A stretch of 64,000 nucleotides of DNA from Pomacea canaliculata (taxonomy: Eukaryota > Mollusca > Gastropoda > Architaenioglossa > Ampullariidae): positions 8,832,007 through 8,896,006 of the forward strand of contig NC_037592.1 in the NCBI RefSeq assembly GCF_003073045.1. The letters run 5' to 3'. This document shows positions 12,030 through 24,800 of the stretch, one piece after another. A program made the position numbers and the translations under genes. The notes under the pieces were generated by a model, which made no database searches, was not told where the DNA came from, and saw only the letters and a program-made list of their open reading frames with translations. Position 1 is the first letter of the stretch; every line of letters starts with the position of its first letter.

Positions 12030-12990
12030 GAATTTAGCATAGCTACATTGAATGTTAATGGCCTACATGACAGTGAAATAAAAGGATGGAAGGGGAAGGC
12101 TGTGTAAAATGGTCACAGAATTTTTGTAAATAAATCCATAGGTTACTTGGACAAGGGAAATGGAAAAAATATTATGGATCAAGATGAAATTTTAAAGAAA
12201 GTCCAACATTTTTATGAAGAACTGTACAAATTTCGACCAGTAGATAATATGAAATTAAGTAACCTGCTACATGATGTTAACTCTTGAAGCATCAGAATCT
12301 TTGGAGGGCCTTATTACACTGCAGTAGGCTGGTTCAGTGTTAAAGAATAAAACCGTAATAAAAGGTCAGATGCAGACGGCTTTACTGTTGAAGTTTTTAA
12401 AAAAATTCTTTGTGGACAAGGAAACTTTTCTTGTTAGATTAATTAATTAAGGTTTCGAAAAAGGCCAGTTATCAGTCTCATGAAGGCATAATTCTTTCAC
12501 AGCCACAGTCAACAATTAGGTGTTATGACATTTGAAATTTAACAGTGGCAGTCTCACTAGCTTGATGTCAGTTATTTCTCCGGAGTTAGTGAAGCTTGAT
12601 ACTTGTGGTGGTGAATATGCTAATAGCTAAGGAAAAACTTTTAAAATCCATTCTGGCAAGACGTGATGAACCATTATAAAAAGTTTATAAACAAGTGCAT
12701 TCCAACATGTAGCGAAGAATTTCTTGGAGAGCCCATCCACTTTAATGGTTACATTTTTAGAAAAGTTGTATATATTAAAAATGGTTGGATGCAAAAGTTA
12801 AAAAATATCTGCTCTCTCGTTTTAAAAAACTTTTCTTTTTGGTCTCGAGGGAAAACAGTATTTCAAAGTGTTATAACTCGATGCAAAAGTTTGCAGTAAA
12901 TAGGTTGATAAGGCCTAGAAAAATATATGGGAATTTGCTAGCAGATAATAAAGAAAGAACAAAATTAACATCCTGGAGTTGATTCGACGT
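12030..12990 (+). mobile_element. Decayed L1/Tx1-like LINE fragment
   Basis: Broken reading frames on the + strand resemble successive parts of an L1-type ORF2. TLNVNGLHDSE at about 12045 is the endonuclease start. NKSIGYLDKGNGKNIMDQDE and VQHFYEELYK at about 12130-12230 match the linker before the reverse transcriptase. SDADGFTVEVFKK at about 12365-12405 matches the PGSDGFT..F(F/Y)K RT start. FINKCIPTCSEEFLGEPIHF at about 12685-12745 matches the C-terminal part. Large internal deletions, stops and frameshifts separate the pieces, so this is an inactive relic. Confidence 0.65.
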
Positions 12991-13298
12991 GGGATCGAGA
13001 CTTAATGTATGAATAATTGGAGGGAGAGGGAGAGAACGATTTTATAGCTTATATAACGATTAATTATATATATATAAAAGAACACAAATAAAGCCTACGT
13101 TCTCTTAGAGTTAAACACCACTTTAAATGACTATGACATAATTCTGTGTGCAATTCTTATGGTAAGGTTTTAAGGCAAAAGACGAAATGAACACACGATA
13201 TACATTCAGTAAGTTGATCTCAAGTCAGAACTCGTTATATATTATTTTAAAAAAGGAATCAAGCTGGAGTAAGAACATAGCTGACAAAGTTACTGTAC

Positions 13299-13858
13299 CT
13301 GAAAAAGGTTTCCTCGAGGATGAGTGATAGTTTTCGATAACTTGGTACCAGGACCATATATTTTTGTTATGAGAATTTGCGCAAACCACAAATTGTCACA
13401 CGTTCTGGTATCGGGACACAGTTTAAGAGTCAGTCATTGTCATCAAACATAAAATGAACCTGGACCCAGATCGTCGTTTTGTTTTCTTCACACATTCACA
13501 GACTGGCAAAAACTCCGTCTGAAAATGAAACAAACTGATTATTTCCAGGTTTAAATCCATTTTGCTATTGCAGGAGCAGTACATTTCTACCCAGCGATAG
13601 TGTTCAAAATATAGCATAATATTCATCCATACGCTCTTCATAAAGGTAGTTTTAAACATAAAACATTGTAAAATCATGGTGTATTTTCGAATTCAGATGG
13701 TATAATTATGTCAATTATATTGTTTATTTATAAGGTGTACCGTAATGACAATAAAAAATCCGACAGACATGATACAGAAAAACAAAAGTATTAGTAAAAG
13801 TAGAACACAACGCCTACCTTCCTTTTCTGGCCCATTGCATCCTCCACAGCATATTTCA
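13299..13858 (-). pseudogene. MAM receptor relic H (exons 2 and 4 only, E/F type)
   Basis: 13299-13518 aligns with the 272-nt MAM exon 4 of genes E and F but is about 50 nt shorter. It still reads through VWFAQ-like and FMFDD-like remnants on the minus strand in broken frames. 13818-13858 is a 41-nt copy of exon 2, whose acceptor AG has become AA. Upstream sequence to about 14270 also matches the 5' flank of E and F (the GTGCAAGTA..ATCGTCGGATGTCTCTA segment and the GAAGCGACCTCTGGTCAAC segment). Exon 3, a usable signal-peptide exon and the 3' exons are not visible. This is a dead tandem copy. Confidence 0.7.
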
Positions 13859-14299
13859 TTAAAACATTCAGCAAGTTAAAAGAATTTGAAATAACAGTCT
13901 TAAAGGAAGGATTCTAAATGCCATAAAACTAAACAGAATTGGTTTCATTTGAGTGCAAGTAGATCATCGGATGTCTCTAATGCTGTTTGAAGAAAAGAAA
14001 TTTCCTCATCTCGAATTTCAGTCTAGACAGATTGGCAAATGTTTCACGAGGTAGATTGGATATATATATATATCATGAAATAAAATGGAAAAATTGGTGC
14101 ATTAACTGATAAAGCTAAGACAGACCTTCCAGAACTACACAAATTTAGAGATACTCGCAACTTTGTCATCTGAATTTAAAAGTTAAAGTGTGAGTCGCCA
14201 GAAACCAAGTATCACCGGATTTAGGTGACGACGAGAAGCGACACCTGGTCAACACGGTAACACTTTATTTATCCCAGAAGGCAGTTAGAGTAAAAACTT

Positions 14300-15650
14300 A
14301 CTGTGTGCATCTTTCTGTGAAGATAAAAGAGAGGGAAACACTCGCTTAGTTGTCCAAAACTCATTTTTCGTAGTAGAGATGATGCACCGTGTACCCGGTC
14401 TGTGCCGTTGGACTTGTTTCTGCCCACCTGTCGACTACACAGGACATTCTCTCCCTACTTTGCACAGATATAAACTTTACCTGACAGCAAGAACCAGCTT
14501 CAGTTTGCCGAAGGACTAGGCACAGTGACATTGCGAATACGAGGAAGTGCTGCTGACACAGGTCGAGCGAATACGTGACGTCACGAATGGCCGTTAAGCA
14601 GAAAACTGTCACATCGAGCCCCGTCCCGAACTAAAGGTGACCAATGATAGTTTTATTCAGTTCCTACTCGCTCTTCTTGAATTATTGGTATTGTGATACG
14701 TGTCCATTAGTCATAAGATGATAATCTCAGTTTTAGTTCTTCCACTGAACCTTCAGTTTTTGGCGCAACGTTAGGCTGTTAGCGCCTGTACAATAAGTGA
14801 AGGTGGCTTTCATTGATTTACAGGGCTGGCTTGCTTCTATAGCCTTATGACAAAAAAAAAGTCCTATCGTAACTAAAAATTATGATTGAAAACCTCATTC
14901 GTGAATACCTGAATCTTGAAAAGTGATGAAGACATGTAAGGACGATGAAATAACTGTCCAAATGCAATTCAGCTGCAGCGAAAAATAAATCGGCGCTACG
15001 TGGTTGGAGTAAGCGTTCTTGAATGGTAAAGATTATTAAATATATATATAAAATACTTATTGATAATCAAATCACCGTTTTCTTATCTCAAGGTACCCAT
15101 ATACAAACATCATCATGTACAGAATGAAACAACACAGACGTCAGCATTGTACATAGGTAAGTATTTTGCCTAAGACCTCGATGCGATAGGTGAGACTTGG
15201 ACAGGTCTACCTGTGGGCAATGTCACGTCACTGTTCGACATCTTTCAGTGCATGGTGATGTTTATAGGCGTTTCTCTTCAAGAATGAAAGGAGCATTTAC
15301 CAGAATTGAAGGCAATAGTACCTTGCACTGATTTCTACAATGTCATGATAAAAAAGGAAATTACATCCCACTTGTCCTTTAACTGCAGGTACAGTAAACA
15401 TAACACAATGTGAACATTTTCTTTAAATATCTCGTCTTTTTTCGTCAGCTTTTTGTGTTTTGTGGGATGATAAGGAGACTAAGATGTCGGATTGTGTGTG
15501 TGTGGAGACAACATAGCCTGCAACCAAAAAATATTCGTGATCCTTTTATGTGTCTACGCAAAAAACCACCATGTGAGATTAACATTTTAACAACTTGTAT
15601 GTGTTGTTGACATTTATCAGGGGTTAAAATTTGGATGAAGCACTTCCTTT
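14300..15650. other. Remnant 3' flank of receptor B
   Basis: 15080-15160 aligns with the intron just upstream of the transmembrane exon of receptor A (6430-6530). The transmembrane exon itself (A 6234-6399) has no counterpart. 14880-15030 aligns with 31480-31625 near gene D. A deletion therefore removed the 3' exons of B. No other gene is seen. Confidence 0.5.
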
Positions 15651-15666
15651 AAAAAAATTTTCGTAC

Positions 15667-18600
15667 GTGTTGCTGTGGGAAGGTCAGTAGATGTGCCTGT
15701 TGTTGTTTCACCGGAAGTCGATAATAGATCATCACTCGTCGGTGGAGGAGCTGAGGCTGAGTCGGTGAAACAAGAAGCGTTGTTGTAGACAATGTTGTCG
15801 AGGTAGAAGTCTGTTTCCGTATAAAGCAGTGATCGTATGTCTTCTCACCTTCAAACTGTATCTGAAAAAAGATACATTCATGACTTTCACACAGAATAGA
15901 TTAAAAGTGTCGACAAACGTAGCGAAAAAGAACAAGTGTAGAATTAATACTTCAAGAAGAAAATAAAAAGCCTAGAAATTACAAATCCAACTTGGCTGTC
16001 ATGACTTGCGTTTTCATACTGGCTTGTATCGTAAGCCCTAATATTGATAAATATTCCGGATGTTAAAATATTTTAAGTTCGAATGCAAACAGCAGTTGAT
16101 TTGGTGTTCGCTAAGCCAGGACTGACACGTGATGATAATTATGTACTCCAGAAAAAAAAACTGGTTTCCAAATTCAAAACAATGTGCTTATGGGAATGAC
16201 GACAGGTCAGTGGGCATGCACATTTTCATCTACTGGAAACTGAAGACTGGTGTATTGTTACTGATCAGCTGATGTAGAGATTTGCAGGTCAATACAGCGT
16301 CCTGCACTGTCTTTCATTCCAGAATGTTCACACAAAGTCTATTAATATTTGTCTTGAACTCATCTACCCAGCCAGTGCCGAAGGTGAGGCATTTGTACAC
16401 CTCAGTCCTACCTCAGGTAAACCCCACAGGAGCTGCCTGAGGAAACTGAGAAGGAGCACGTGATACAGAACTGATGTCTGGCATCCGGTTACACGTCAAC
16501 AGCGTTGTTCAATGTAAAGCTCGATCAACGTATAAACCCCATTAGGAAGGTGAAAAAAAAAACCAACCAAAAAATCATTTTTTGACATGTCGCTAGATGT
16601 CGTTATCATGAGAAATGAGAAGAGGAAGAGCTGTATGATAATAACAGAATAACTCTACTTTGTGTTAAGTTATTTCTTTCAAATATATTTTGCCATTAAA
16701 ACATTTAGAGCGGGTTCAGCTGTTATGAAAGTGAAGTAGAAAAGCACAGGCACGTTAGTCCGAAGAGACGCTTCTTATAAAAATATCTAACGATAAAAGT
16801 CACAACCCAAAAAAAAATAAATAAAAAACGAAATAAATAAAATAAATACATATTTTTTTATTTTACTTACTTCCAGCCAGCAAACTATTAGCCATGTGAC
16901 ACACTGTCGTATGACTGCGGAGCACAATACAATTGTTTTAAGAATATTGTCAGCGTTAAGACAGACAGATTAATTTATTTACCCGAAACTGTTCTTTCTT
17001 AGGAAGGGCAATGTTTTCGCTTGCTTGCTGGTACTTCCATTCGTCCTTGTCCTCAGAATTTGCGAACCACACAACGTGACATCTGTTGTGTTGTGACACA
17101 GTTTAAGAGTCAGTCTGCCTCCAGCACGGTGATTAAACATGAAATTAAATTGGATGCAGATCGTTGTGATGTTGTCCCCACACATCCACGGACTGGTGAG
17201 AACTGCTCTGTGGCCCTTGTCCTTGTATAACATGTTAACAAAAGCTTCTCTATCTGAAAACAAGAACGAGATTAGGAGGTGTCAGAGAGCTCCAGACCGC
17301 TGTTTTAACTGTTGCCATGACAAAAATTCAACTGAACAGTAAAATGTTTCTAAACAGATAAAGCGTTAGTCGACGCTGAAAATACTCTCCACTCCATCCC
17401 GCTGTTTATTATGTCTTTCTGCACAGATCACTCTAAACTTGTGGTACTGTAAAGCAACATAATACTATTGGAATATTACTTAAATGGTTTATGAAATCTG
17501 TAGTGTCTTTGACAGACAAACATTTGAAGGGAGAAGACTTTGCTTACTATACTGCCAAGAACCTAGGCTTAGCTAACGAAGCTTTCAGATGCTGTGAAGG
17601 CGTTAGGATACATCCTGAAAGTTATAGAGTGCTACTGTTTTCATTGGAGAAAAGGTTTAGTTTTCATCTACCAAGGAAGCTAGGTAGCAAGCTATCTTAC
17701 AAAGACTGTCGTACAGGGTGCCGGCCAGGAGAAACACGAGGAAGAGAGAAAACATATTTAATCAATGGCTTGATGTGCTATTTGATGTATATTTGATAAC
17801 AATGCAGTGTGTGTAAAGAGAGCCAAGCAGCCACACGAATGATTTGTTATTTCTGCTTGGTTTCTCCTTTTTTCGGCGAGATAACGAAGTAAAGGAAGAC
17901 GAGAATAGTCTACCTCAACATTACTTCTGCATTGGCCACTTCATCATAGAAGATGTCACAATTATTTCATATCTAAAGCGCCACAAGCAGCTGGATCTTT
18001 TATTCAGAAAAGAAGATAATCTGATATTCTGTACCGATATTGAGGGCCTCATGAATGCCTTAGAAATCGCTCATGACCCACAAGAATGGAGACTATTTGT
18101 AGACTCTTTAACACTGAGTCTTAAGGCTAACCTTTTGCGCGCACAATGGAAACTGTTTACAAAATTTCTCGGGAATTTTGGGGTCAGAAAACTACAAGGA
18201 ACTAGTAGAAGACATGTTGGTGCAATATGTCTCTAAAGATCTACTTTCTTTATTTCCATCTGGATTTTTTTCCTGGCAACTGTGGTATGGTTAGTGATGA
18301 ACATGGCCAGCGTTTTCATCACGACATCGCAACAAAGGATAAAAGATACCAGGGAAAATTACCATGTCCACTACCATGTTGGCTGACTACTGTTGGACAC
18401 TCCCCAGGGATGCTTCGAACAGGTGCACAAAAGACAGACAAAGAAATCTAAGACGTAGTCCGTGACTTGATTTTTTACAAGTATTAACCACAGGTAAATA
18501 GAAGCATGCATTTCGTGATGTACACAATAATTATTGCAGATTACAAAAACAAACCAGTATAATTAGTCAATGGCATGGTCTGCTGTGTCTCAGACAGCAG

Positions 18601-19521
18601 AGGGACGGTCGGTAGACCATCTCTGTGACCACCATGACAATACAACTATGAATACGACGATGACGAAGAAGACAACGACAATGCTATCGATAATTCTGGT
18701 GGTGAGGATAGTAAAACGATTACTAAGATAATAACATCGATGTCTTATATCTAGCACATCGTCAAGTTTGTAAGGTCAAGAAATACAGGAAACGTCACTT
18801 ACTGTGGTTGACTTCCCACTGTGCTCTGTAATTAGTCCTTTGATAATTACAAAATCCAAAACTGCTAAATGTGCAACTACCTGCAATGGGACAACAAAAT
18901 GTACTTTCATCAAATATATTTACACACATTATCTATATCTATATACATTGGACGAATGTAACAATTAGAATGTTTGGATTTTTTTAGCCATGAGAATATA
19001 CAGCGACAAACAAGCCAAAATTGGTGCAACACAATCACAGCTTTATGTTAGCAGCATCATGAGTGCCAGGAAAAAACTTTAAGGTACAAAACCTACCTCC
19101 ACTATCAGGCCCAGTGTATCCTTGATAGCAGATGTCACTAAAATATTCGAAAAAAGGTTAGATTACTTGAAACAGTAAATAAGCAAATTGATAGACACCC
19201 AGCAACTCACACAGCCAGCCAAAGAGACAAACATTTAGATAAAACAGAAACGAAAGTGTAAAATAGAAGAAGAAAAAGAAGAATTTTATATATATATAAT
19301 TTATAATTCAATAATATACAATGAAATAACTATATAAATGTGAATCCCACCGGTGAATAGTCAAAAGATTTTCACAAATGCTTTATTTTGTGCAAGAGAA
19401 TAAACCACATGATACAGTTTGTAATAAAACACTCTCACCTGTCAGCACTTGTCACACATGAGGACAGGAGGAGGCACCAAAGAATCGCAGCAACACTGAT
19501 TAACGTTGCTAGGAAACCCAT
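15667..19521 (-). pseudogene. MAM receptor B, pseudogene with two frameshifts and lost 3' exons
   Basis: This is the closest paralogue of receptor A. Exons are 19521-19439 (signal peptide, MGFLATLISVAAILW start), 19137-19097, 18880-18803, 17253-16983 and 15861-15667. Exon 4 is 271 nt instead of 272: one base is missing near 17086, which shifts the frame inside the MAM core after KLCHNTT. Exon 5 is 195 nt instead of 199 and has another missing base near 15822, before the FYLDNI segment. The exon 4 donor context has also changed from CAG/GT to CGG/GT. No transmembrane or tail exon is found downstream. Splice sites are otherwise preserved, so the inactivation is recent. An unrelated transposon relic sits in intron 3. 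Confidence 0.8.
17880..18455 (+). mobile_element. Relic of a repeat-associated protein common in invertebrate genomes
   Basis: Two + strand frames (to 18236 and 18227-18451) resemble neighbouring parts of a multi-copy, transposon-associated protein family found in many invertebrates. The first has FCTDIEGLMNALEIAHDP and EWRLFVDSLTLSLKANLL (usually followed by a catalytic-like region). The second has MSLKIYFLYFHLDFFPGN, VSDEHGQRFHHDI and KRYQGK, the typical C-terminal end. The middle of the protein is missing and the frames are shifted. It lies inside intron 3 of pseudogene B, on the opposite strand, and is absent from the equivalent intron of A, so it inserted after the A/B duplication. The element class is not certain. 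Confidence 0.6.
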
Positions 19522-19599
19522 TGATGGAGGGGAGGGGAAGGGGAAACAAAACCAACTCCGGTCGAAACAGTGAACTTGCCTCAGCGTAACTGGAACCTA

Positions 19600-21660
19600 G
19601 AAATATTGAAAAAAAAATTTAAGATCCTGTTACGAAAATATAAAATGAAGAGTGGATGATAGTAATGAATCCAAATACAAATAGGCCCCGACAACAGAAA
19701 AAAAAATCGGAAATCAATATATATTAGTAGTAACAGTAGCAGTAGCGATAATAATGATGATAATAATAACAACAATATATATCTGCCCGCGCACTGATAT
19801 AAAGTCTAAACGTGTGACTGAACATTTAGGGCGAAGCACAAAGGTAGTAAACCATAAGATGTGAAGAACGCATAGTCAATACATTAGAAACCCAAAAGCT
19901 GTTCTTGCAGAGAAAGGAAGACGGGTAATCCATCAAGCAGGAAGAAACCTCGATCAGTAGGCTACAGAACTGATAGTGGAAATCACACTGTGACAGAACA
20001 ATCAGCAACAGACTGGCACTACAACACACGGCACTACAAAAGGCACGCGGCAACAGGAGACAGACATGAAATACTAATGTTACTACCGTCGTCTTGTGAG
20101 TTGTTACAGTAACAGTATTATCTGAAGCAAGATATTTACAGCATTAAGAGCAGCAAACACAATAACCGCGTCAACAAAAACAACAACAACAACATTGTGT
20201 ACATTTGCAAGTAACGACCAAAGTTGTCCCACACCAAAAGTATGTTATTAGTTTCTGCTTTCTTTGTAGACTTACACTGTTTGAAATGGCGGCAAACAAT
20301 CGTCGGAACATGTGGCACACAGTGTAACAGCTGACAAAACTCAGTGAACAATGTCCGCCTTCATCAGATGTACTTCTCATATCAGTTACTTCCTGAAAGT
20401 GCCCGATGCGCGTGTCGTCAACTGATTGTCGTCTGCTGCACACTTGTTCCATGTCTGTCAATACCATGAGCCATTGCGGCCCTTAGTCTGAACGCTTCGA
20501 CACTTAGAGCTTTAATAAAATGTGTGGTGCATTTTTATTTGTAAGTGTTTTCAAAAGCACAATAGAGTAAGCCTGGTGGGTGATGTTCACTAAGTATCGC
20601 CATGTCAAGCACCATTCGCTGTAGTAAAAATTTTAAGCACGTACAGAAATAAAAGTATACTATATGTACACACACACACACACGAATAATAATGGAAATA
20701 ATAAACATATTTTTATGTTACCTGACTTTGTAAAACGCCTCTTGATTGTTCTCACCTTTCTCTTACTTTCTGGACAAAATATATTTCTTTAAGTTTATCC
20801 TTCTTGTATTCTCTCAACACCATCTCTCACAAAGTAGCTCTCAAAGCGGTTTTAAAAAACGTTTATCTATCTATGACCTGTAATTTAAAATGATTTCTTT
20901 CTATCTTTAATACATCGACATCAACAGCCTCTTAAAAACACTCGTTTCCGGATGTAAATCAAACGGGGTTTAAAAACTACTACTGATTCACTGCTCATGC
21001 ATGCTGATAATGATTGCTACTTCCAGGCACGTGAAAAATGTTGCAGACGATTTTCACTAGACATTCTTTTTAATTTTGTCTGCACTAATCTTTACACTGT
21101 CGTTAGTAAAAGGAAATTCACCCCACTTGTCCTTTAACTACAGGTACAGTAAACATATGATTAACATAATGTGAATATTTAATACATGAAAATCTGTGGG
21201 TGTTTTCTTAAATTATGCTTATTGCAAAGAATTTTCAGTTTTGTTTCAGGTGCATAGTTTATATCTCTCACTGATCACAGACTCATTTAGTATGTCCATG
21301 AGGCACCACTATGAAATAAGCCATCTCCAGGTTCCATCATAATGCGTATCTTTTGTTTGTTTACAGGCTTGGGTATGCAGTCTTCTTATTAAAAAAATCT
21401 CATGGAGGGAAATAATGAGCAGTTGACAGTGATGTACGGCATCGCTTGCGTGCTTGAAGCACATTTAAAGGTTTGTTCATTTTCTGTGTATCAAGATTTT
21501 ATCTGCGTTTGGTACCTGCTGTGTACTATAATAAATATGGAATACATTTCCTGTTTTTCGTTGGATAAACTGTGTTTACTCTAACCACGTAGGGCTGCCT
21601 CCCACTTACAACCTCTCTGCGCTCCAACCGCATACAACACCTCTACACTGGCACTTACGC
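19600..21660. other. Upstream region of pseudogene B, duplicate of the A upstream region
   Basis: 19620-19810 and 20170-21080 align with the sequence upstream of A, including the conserved block with ACTTCCTG at 20388-20395 and the GTTTTCAAAAGCACAATAGAG segment. 19830-20100 and 21080-21650 have no recognisable content. Confidence 0.45.
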
Positions 21661-21755
21661 CCCCTTTCCTAAGGGCCCTCAGCTTGAAAACAAGTTACCC
21701 TAGACCTTCGGGCGATTGTTACTTCCCATTTAAGTTGGGACACGAGACATGTGAC

Positions 21756-21995
21756 AAGAGATAAAGCCTTGGACTTCCAGATAGGTTTCGGGATGTGGAA
21801 TGCAAGCCTGGCTTTATTTAAGCGGCTTCTCACATCTGCACCACCATCTTTGCTGATTATGCTGTAGGTGAAGCAGTCAGACTCTGTAAGACATTCCCCA
21901 TGTAGTTGGAGTGGGGCTTCTTGCTTATTGTTGACCCGCATTACCTCAGTCTTCTTGATGTTAAGGGTTAGGCCAGTCAGCGCTGCTTCTTCTGA
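21756..21995 (-). mobile_element. LINE reverse-transcriptase C-terminal fragment
   Basis: The minus-strand frame reads LTLNIKKTEVMRVNN, CLTESDCFTYSIISKDGGAD, VRSRLNKARLAFH and PIWKSKAL. This matches the stretch after the RT active site in RTE/CR1-like LINEs that are abundant in molluscs, where the family form is FxYLGSIIS. A small deletion has removed the YLG part. It is fused to flanking sequence belonging to the zinc-ribbon repeat family, so it is an inserted fragment. Confidence 0.7.
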
Positions 21996-22421
21996 GATCC
22001 TACATTTAACTACCCATAAGACCATCTCGGCTTTTATGAAAGATGCGGTCGCTTTAATGTGTGGAAAAACTATGGCTTTCTTTGTGTTTTCCAGCAACAG
22101 AACTGCAAGTTCTCCGCAAGAAATGTCTGGCATTTAGCACAGCATTTATCAGGGCACTTACGTTCCTGTAAGCTGCAACTCCCGACACGAACAACATCAA
22201 CAACGACTCTTGCCCATGATGCATCAGTAGCAAGCGACAAAGAAGGCTTTCCTGAATCTCACTGTCAGCTACCTTCATAAAGCTGCCATCGTGTGTGAAC
22301 AAAAGTTATAAATCTGTGTGAATTGGTCAGTCCATATTTCTCGGTGATTAAGGATTTTATTTGACGAAAGGGTGCACAGAATTTTGCCATCCCGCGTGCT
22401 TTCTGGATCGTTGGTGACCTC

Positions 22422-23171
22422 TTAACCTGGAACCCACGCGCCCAGCACTGCCCTGCGCATGTGCAGCTTCCGCAGCACTATTTCCCGGGTCACGAAGATT
22501 TCACTGAGTTCTCTCTTCTTGTTCTCGTCCTCTTTTTGCAGGCGCCACTCATCCATCATGACCTTTAAGGTCATATCCAGCGCCCTCGGCTTGATGGTGG
22601 GATTGAGCAACTTCATTTTCCCACTGGCCACAAACTCCTTCTCGTGGTGTGCTGCGGAAGCTGTCTTGGGCCTGACAAGTGGAGACACTGGCATCTCACA
22701 GTAGCATGTCCTGCACCTCACCGGCGTCAGCGTGCGACTGGGGGGAATCCCCGTCTTGGTGCACCTCCTCAGCTTCCGCTCGCGGTCTATGAAGTCCTCG
22801 ACACGCGAGGTCTGTCCACAGTATCTGCACAGGAGGAAGAATTTTCCTATCTTTGTGCCTCGTGGCTTGTTTACACTTTTTGATGGGCTTTCTGCGCCTT
22901 CAGGAACTGCCTGGCTGTGCTTGTGAGGTTGTTCGGTGCCTTGTTGAGAAATATCTGTGTTGCTTTTCGGAGCATCTCCTGCCACACCTTTCGCAAGAGA
23001 ACTGCGTTTTTCGATCTCTGCGTTTGGTTGTGTACTAGTGGTGGACGGGGACGAAATCATTCTGATACACGCGAAATACATTCTTGCTAACCGTGTAGCG
23101 AGCCGGTAGATGTCATCTGACTCGCTGCTGCTGATGGAACTGCTGCAAGCCTCGCTGCCGCGTCTCTTCAT
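22422..23171 (-). CDS. Uncharacterised zinc-ribbon protein, 249 aa
   Basis: An unbroken frame starts at an ATG within MKRRGSEACSS. Residues 1-40 are Ser-rich and then helical (YRLATRLARMYFACIRM). Residues about 45-105 are low complexity. Residues about 112-165 hold a CRYCGQ pair, a basic stretch RERKLRRC and a CRTCYC pair, consistent with a zinc ribbon. Residues about 190-245 are charged helices around KVMMDEWRLQKEDE. The spacing CxxC, RxR and CxxC recalls the Rpr2/Rpp21 class of RNase P/MRP subunits, but this is only a resemblance. A good donor (CCAG/GTTAAG, near 22425) overlaps the stop, so the protein may continue in a further exon. Decayed copies at 25.75-25.99 and 54.98-55.40 kb keep the same residues at key positions, which argues that the frame is really coded. 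Confidence 0.6.
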   Translation of the reverse strand: MKRRGSEACSSSISSSESDDIYRLATRLARMYFACIRMISSPSTTSTQPNAEIEKRSSLAKGVAGDAPKSNTDISQQGTEQPHKHSQAVPEGAESPSKSVNKPRGTKIGKFFLLCRYCGQTSRVEDFIDRERKLRRCTKTGIPPSRTLTPVRCRTCYCEMPVSPLVRPKTASAAHHEKEFVASGKMKLLNPTIKPRALDMTLKVMMDEWRLQKEDENKKRELSEIFVTREIVLRKLHMRRAVLGAWVPG

Positions 23172-24800
23172 TGCTGTAAAAAAAAAAGAGTAAGAAAATT
23201 ATTCCCTATCTCAATTAAAATAAAATCAGAAATCATGCAGCGCCGCATTACGTTGACGAGACACGTGCCTTTCAAAAAATATCAGAGCTCTCAGAACTTG
23301 TTTTCGCTCTCATCGGTATGGTCATCACACACACAGGTGTACGCAACATGACCTGCAGACGTGTTGTGTATAGCATGCCATGTAGATATGTAACCCGCGA
23401 TTGTTTATAACTTCAATGATTTATTTGAAAAACTATAATTAAATCCAACTGACATTTTAAATTGTGTGTATGTATGCGAGAGAGAGAGAGAGGAGAGAGA
23501 AATGATACCTTAATTGCACTCGTCTTCATAAAGGCAATACCAGTTAAATAACAAAGATTAAATTTTTCCAAACATCAGAATAATGAACTTACTTCAAGTC
23601 TTGATGCTTGGTGGAGCCTTGCACAGTGATACAACGATCGCTTGTCAAATCCTGAAGCTGCTTCGGTTGCGTCCACGAGGGTTGGACACAAAGACCCTTA
23701 TCATGGTCAGTGGGTGAGGAACACACGTGGCACGTCACGTGGGATTACGTCACTCAACTGCCCACAATGCGAGGAGGCGGAGCCTAATTGACAGGCGTGG
23801 ATTCGCACGGGCGATTTTTGACAGTCGCCAGAATGACCAAGGACCTATGGGTCCGCAGAACTGTTGACCTGAGGGTTGTCTGATGGCAGGTGGGGGAGGA
23901 GTTTGGATTGAGGTCAAACCATCAACACCCTGCCTCCTTGTAGGTCTTATAATGATGTAAGGTTTTATTCGCTCTTTGTCAATGTGATTAGGCGGCTAGG
24001 TGTCGTAATTTCCGCTTGGCGATGATGTAAGAACAGACGGCAGGCGGGGTTACGGCCTCCTTGCTGGTCACTCACCCGAGCAACAGCTCGCAACATTGCG
24101 TAACCGCCGCACTCGTTTGAACAGCCTCAAGGTAGTCGGTGTGGTGTGCTCACTGAACCGAACAATTAGGTAATCGTAGATATGAACAAAGTCAGATTTG
24201 GACGTTCTCTAAGTGCTTGAGAGAGATAGATGGGGAGAGAATTCGCTATAAACTACACAATGTATACATAGATACATGCACAGCTGTAAAAATATCACTA
24301 TATAGACTGACACTAAACAAACTCAATCTTTTCCCCAAATACAGGGGTTCGGTGAACCTTTCGATCACTCATGCACGCTTTCGACTTACCGATTTCCATG
24401 CAATCCAACTAGTCCACGGTAAAGGGAGATAATCTCTGCCTTCCAACAAGCAAGGGCGACAACCCACGTTCCTAACAGGTTGTCACGGATTTTGCCAGTG
24501 TCAGTTCATGTTTTTTTTTTTTTCATTAAACTTTAATCTTTGCTGACACGAATGAATTGTTATTTTTTTTTATTACCATGCAGTGACTGTACGTTTATCC
24601 TTATTTCATTATATGTCACTCTTTAAACCACAACAAAACCAAAAACCAAAAAAAACCAAGGGGAAGAACTCCTGAGCTATGTTTGTACTTTTATATTTTT
24701 GCACCGAGAGACACAAGGTTGCTTACAGTCTCTTAACAGCTTTTTAAAAAAAAAATTCGCTCAAATGTCACGGACCAGTCCATGCCTCCCGTGTTTTTCG
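23172..24800. other. Upstream region of the zinc-ribbon gene
   Basis: 23440-23550, with a GT then GA-rich tract and TTCATAAAGGCAATAC, recurs at 30570-30700, so part of this upstream region is duplicated beside composite repeat unit 1. 23580-24150 is relatively GC-rich and may hold a promoter. Poly-T and poly-A runs are at 24508-24530, 24562-24572 and 24745-24756. No gene is recognised. Confidence 0.35.

Noticed and set aside
17491..17796. 101-codon + strand frame in pseudogene B
   Set aside because: The same intron sequence in A (8580-8830) has stops and frame changes; it is duplicated intron.
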